From Eonycteris spelaea (Eukaryota; Chordata; Mammalia; Chiroptera; Pteropodidae), in contig PUFA01000007.1 of the NCBI GenBank assembly GCA_003508835.1, positions 12,423,001 through 12,487,000 of the forward strand: 64,000 bases of DNA, given 5' to 3'. A program made the translations under genes and the position numbers. Numbering within the stretch: position 1 is the first letter of the stretch; the number at the start of each line of letters is the position of its first letter. The notes below the pieces were generated by a model, which was not told the DNA's origin, did not search any database, and saw only the letters and a program-made list of their open reading frames with translations. Positions 60,447-64,000 of the stretch are shown piece by piece.

Positions 60447-60580
60447 GAGGAAGGCCAGGTGCTGCAGGTGTAAAAAATAAAAAAATAAGGGATTGTAAAC
60501 TGACAAGGTCCTTGCAATCTGTGAGGTCAACCAAGGGTTGGTTGCCTCGCCTAAAAAAATAATAAAGTACAATAAAAAAA
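60353..60580 (+). repeat. 5S rRNA-derived SINE, long form
   Basis: GTCGATGGCCATGCTACCCT, GGGCCTGGCTAGTACTTGG and GATGGGAGACCACCGAGGAA are 5S-derived; the tail has ACTGACAAGGTCCTTGCAAT and CAACCAAGGGTTG. The A-rich end reaches about 60580. Short flanking repeats (AAACTCTA and AAGCTCTA) are probable target duplications. It is antisense to CSTF3. Confidence 0.88.
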
Positions 60581-61599
60581 GCTCTAAAATTTACTTTGAG
60601 CAAAAAAAAAATTTTTTTTAATAGCAAGGTGAAAACAATCTAAGATCGTGTAATTATTCATGCAAAAAGAGCAGAAAAAATAAGCTGAACATTGGTCACT
60701 AGGCAGGGAAACTGAGACAAAAGACTTCTGCAGGTCCCTTTTGTATCTTAGACTTTTTAACTATATATTTTTTAAAAAAAATGTATTTTAAAACTCTTCA
60801 GATGATACATAACCTTTTGTGGTATCTTTTATGTTTAAACATATTTCTGTATTTCACCATCAATTCTCAAAACAAACATTCCTAATACTCTAAATGTACA
60901 AGTAATAGGATTTGTATTATGTACACAGAAATTAAATGTAAAATGTTGTTAAATTATTTAACTACTTTTAAGATAAGGGGTTACTTTTGCAGTTTCTAAA
61001 TACCTAACAACAGATTTTAAGCATTTTTAATGAAAACAACCAACTGTAACACAAACTGAGGGCAGAGGCACACACACACTACCATAAAAATTTAACTCAT
61101 TTAGTCATATAATTTTCAAACCTAAAAATGGATATTAACTAATTGAGATACTGTCACCCAATTACAGTGTTTTTATAAAGTAATTATAACATTAACCAAT
61201 GAGTATTAGTGATATACATGAGTAAAAATTTAACTGAAAGACATTTACTTTAAAAAACTGTTAGAGGCCACAAACTTTATAAATTTATGACACTAAAAAA
61301 ATTAAACTACATATACCAAATTTATAAGCATAAATTCAGTCATTTTCCTCTTAAAAATTCTAATAAAGTCCTTTCATTTATAAGAACCTTCATTAGAACA
61401 GATTGACTTTGGGGGAGAAAATAAGAATAATTTGATGGATATTAACTAAACGAATAAAAATATTCTTTAAAGTACATATATTTTTTAGTTTGAAGAAGAT
61501 ATAATCACAAACGTCCAAAAATACACAAGTAACTTTGACAATATTCTACTAACTGTGCCTATATCTTTCTTCACCCAATAAAATTTTTTTTCCCTGGGT

Positions 61600-62150
61600 A
61601 CAGAACTTTTACAGCTATTTTTTTCAATTACAGCTGACATTCAGTATTATCGACAGCGACTTTCTTTGGCCAACTGAAGAGGCAATTCCAATCTTCTGAC
61701 TTCATTGTTGCTGCTGAGAAGTTGTCAAGTAACTGTCAGTCCTTTGAAGGGCATTTGCCTTTATGTAGTCAGGTTCTTTTGTGATGCTTTTTGTCTTTAG
61801 TTTTCTAGTTTTATTCTCATGTATCTAGGTAATTCTTTTTTAACTCTGGTATTCATTGAGCATCCTTAATCTGTTGAATTCTTTAACCATTCTGGAAAAT
61901 TCTTAGTATTTATCTCTTCAAATTGTGCTTGTGCCCAACACCTCTCTCTTCTACTTCTGGAAATTCAATTACACATTTTCACTTTATTCTTTGTGGCTGT
62001 TAATCTTCAATTTAAAAACTTCCCTTTTCAAGCACCAATCTGGATTTCTTCAATTCTCTCTTCACCTCTAAGAGTTATTAACCTATTACAACCTTAATTT
62101 TAATTATTGAAGTCTTTGCAGATCTGTTTCTGCTGTGTGTTTTCCTTATG
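61600..62150 (-). mobile_element. Old L1/HAL1-like fragment
   Basis: On the + strand TTTTTCAATTACAGCTGACA resembles the L1 3' tail also seen at 29200, and TTTATCTCTTCAAATTGTGC with TTCTACTTCTGGAAATTCAA are typical inverted L1 3' sequence. Confidence 0.5.
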
Positions 62151-62663
62151 TACTTCATTTTAAATAATTAAACTCCTTTTCTTGGAAAAATATTTGTGGA
62201 GATTCCTTTGTGGCTCAGGATGAAGGTGCATTCCTCAAGTTTTGAGTAAGCTCAGTTACCTATGAGCATGAGCATAAACGAGATTGAGTCCACCTTACAT
62301 TCATGATTCATGGTTCAAACTCTTTTTAAACCACCCAAGTGGTATTTATCTGGACCACAAATCCACGTGAGGGCCAGCTTATTGTTGTAACACCTCAGGA
62401 TTTCCCCATTCCGCTTTGCTCAGGATCACAGCAATTTTCCTTGGTCTCCTAAGGTTGAGAAGATGGCACACCTTCTGGTTCATGGTCAAAACAGAGAATT
62501 GCTTGCACACAGCTTTGAAGGGAGAGAATGTCCTGTTGGGCAAAACCTAGACTTTGACTTTGCTGCCAAAGCGTCTAGAAGCCTTCAAAACTGCAGCTTA
62601 AGTTATCCCAGTTTGACAAAGGCTCTCATAATAAAAACAGTTTAGGTAATCTGCTTATCTCCG

Positions 62664-62694
62664 TGTATATATATATATATATATTTTTTTTTTC
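62664..62694. repeat. (TA)n and T-run
   Basis: GTATATATATATATATAT is followed by a T-run to about 62694. Confidence 0.85.
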
Positions 62695-63837
62695 CAATTT
62701 TTTGGTGTTTTCCAATTAGGTTTTGGCCTGGTAATTCCTTACAATGTCAGTTCTTCAATGCTTTTAAGATTTTTTTATATTGTGTCCAGCAGTCTTAGTC
62801 GTTTTCAGTGAGAGCTGATCTGAGTAACTGAACTCACCATATTATCCAAATCTTCAAAATATTTTAACATCTAGTTTTCCAAAAAATAAGAAAATATTTT
62901 TGTATGCAAACTATCTTGAAAAGCAACTAAAAACTTTAAAACCAATATTAACTGAAACACTAAATTTCCAAAGGTTAAGTTACAGAATTCAATTAACCAA
63001 ATGTATTTCCATATTTTTATAAAATTCCCAAATAAATGTAATTTAGTTCTATGAAACACTTTATGAATCCAGCAATGAGTTTACCTTTAATATGCGCTAT
63101 GTTTAAGTAAGTGAATTCTGGGTAAAAGCCACAAGAACAAAAAAGAAAGTAATAAATATGTAAGGGAATCTTGTTTTAAAAAATATTTAAAAATCTATAT
63201 TGTTTATAATTTGTTAAAATAGGAATTTATATATATCAACATCTAGATATCTTAATGAATGCCCACTCATCAACCAGATGCTCGCACTGTACACATACAA
63301 ACATCAGTCAAAGTTGAGAAAAGAGGTGGGGAAGAGTTAGAATGTTTATGCTTTACTAATTTGACCAAACCACCTATGAAAACTCTAGTTTTTACCTCAT
63401 ATAATGCACATACATATGTCTCAGAAATTTTACTCCAACATATGTGGCTAAAACTTTATTGTAACCAGTCAGGCATTTACCTTCTATATCAGATTTTTCA
63501 GTTTTATCTGAAAACATTTTAGAATCACAAGCAAATTTTATAAAATGGTAGGTAAATTAGTAATACCCTTTACATTGGGTGATTCTTTAAAAACCTTTTT
63601 GTCATACATCCAGATAATTTTAAATATACATAAAGCTTATTCTAAGATACTCAAATATTTGAGGATATTAGACAATTTGTAAATTTTTATAAAAACTGTA
63701 AAGATAGGTCTTTTTATTAACTTGTTAAGTGCAAGGCATTGGCCACTTACAATTTTATAAAAAATACAGTTATAAATTGATATAATCTAATTCTTAGAAA
63801 TTAAAATTAAAATTTTAAAATGTGATAAACTCAATTT

Positions 63838-63945
63838 TATTTTCCACTGTGGATTTTTAATCCAACAAATATTTGAGCACCACTACATGCCCAGCATTGT
63901 TCTAGGTTCCTAAGAAATAGCAATGTACAGAAGACAAACTCTAAG
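63838..63945 (+). repeat. L2-like fragment
   Basis: CCAACAAATATTTGAGCACC, ACTACATGCCCAGCATTGTT and CTAGGTTCCTAAGAAATAGC follow the L2 3' consensus order. Confidence 0.6.
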
Positions 63946-64000
63946 CACAAGTAAACTGTTTAGTATATTAGGAGAGTATTATAGATGAAAATAGAAAGGA

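Larger units (their letters stand above)
46915..64000 (-). other. CSTF3 intron 3 (3' part, runs out of the window)
   Basis: I looked for exon 3, which would end FWKLYIEAE, and did not find it, so at least 17 kb of this intron is present. It is strongly AT-rich. Repeats are listed separately. Stretches 50980-52580, 52770-54100, 54730-56660, 56740-58620, 58870-59920 and 60600-61560 show nothing I recognise. The known intronic poly(A) site is expected beyond 64000, nearer exon 3. Confidence 0.75.

Noticed and set aside
62200..62290. tRNA-derived SINE head (GTGGCTCAGGATGAAGG)
   Set aside because: The similarity is only a few bases and there is no box B or A-tail.
1..64000. CRISPR array, operon, phage or bacterial feature
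   Set aside because: Introns, SINEs and LINEs show mammalian nuclear DNA; no regularly spaced repeats were seen.

Overview
The window is vertebrate, mammalian nuclear DNA: long AT-rich introns, canonical GT-AG splice sites, and a dense background of old L1, L2, MIR, hAT and ERVL-type LTR debris. Several SINEs derived from 5S rRNA, three of them with a shared non-5S tail, point to a fruit bat (Pteropodidae), where such elements are known as MEG-RS/MEG-RL. This assignment is an inference; a few other mammals, such as springhare, also carry 5S-derived SINEs. No L1 here keeps a long open reading frame, which fits the known loss of L1 activity in megabats.

Two protein genes lie tail to tail, as on human 11p13. 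TCP11L1 is on the + strand: nine coding exons from the ATG at 1540 to the stop at 23024 carry the whole CDS, while the 5' non-coding exon(s) and promoter lie left of the window. CSTF3, encoding the cleavage-stimulation factor subunit CstF-77, is on the - strand: exons 4 to 21 run from 46914 down to the stop at 28458 and encode residues 76-717 of the 717-residue family protein. Exons 1-3 lie right of the window, so bases 46915-64000 are all the large intron 3. About 4.9 kb separates the two 3' ends.

Region by region: 1-1515 is TCP11L1 5' intron with a striking hairpin at 740-841. Bases 1703-10804 are an intron packed with two 5S SINEs, two ERVL-type LTRs, two L1 fragments and a MER5A-like element. 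Bases 10805-23024 hold the remaining TCP11L1 exons. Bases 23025-27949 hold the TCP11L1 3' UTR and the intergenic gap. Bases 27950-46914 are CSTF3 exons and introns, with an L1 tail almost touching exon 20. Bases 46915-64000 are AT-rich intron with two more 5S SINEs and a perfect 32-bp tandem duplication.

The most notable observation is that four otherwise highly conserved coding exons (TCP11L1 exon at 12127; CSTF3 exons 11, 14 and 19) are each exactly one base short and go out of frame. CstF-77 is a core mRNA 3'-processing factor, its amino acids here are almost unchanged and all its splice sites are intact, so consensus errors in the assembly are the likeliest cause rather than pseudogenes. 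I found no credible sign of a new biological system: no extra gene, no CRISPR array and no intact mobile element.
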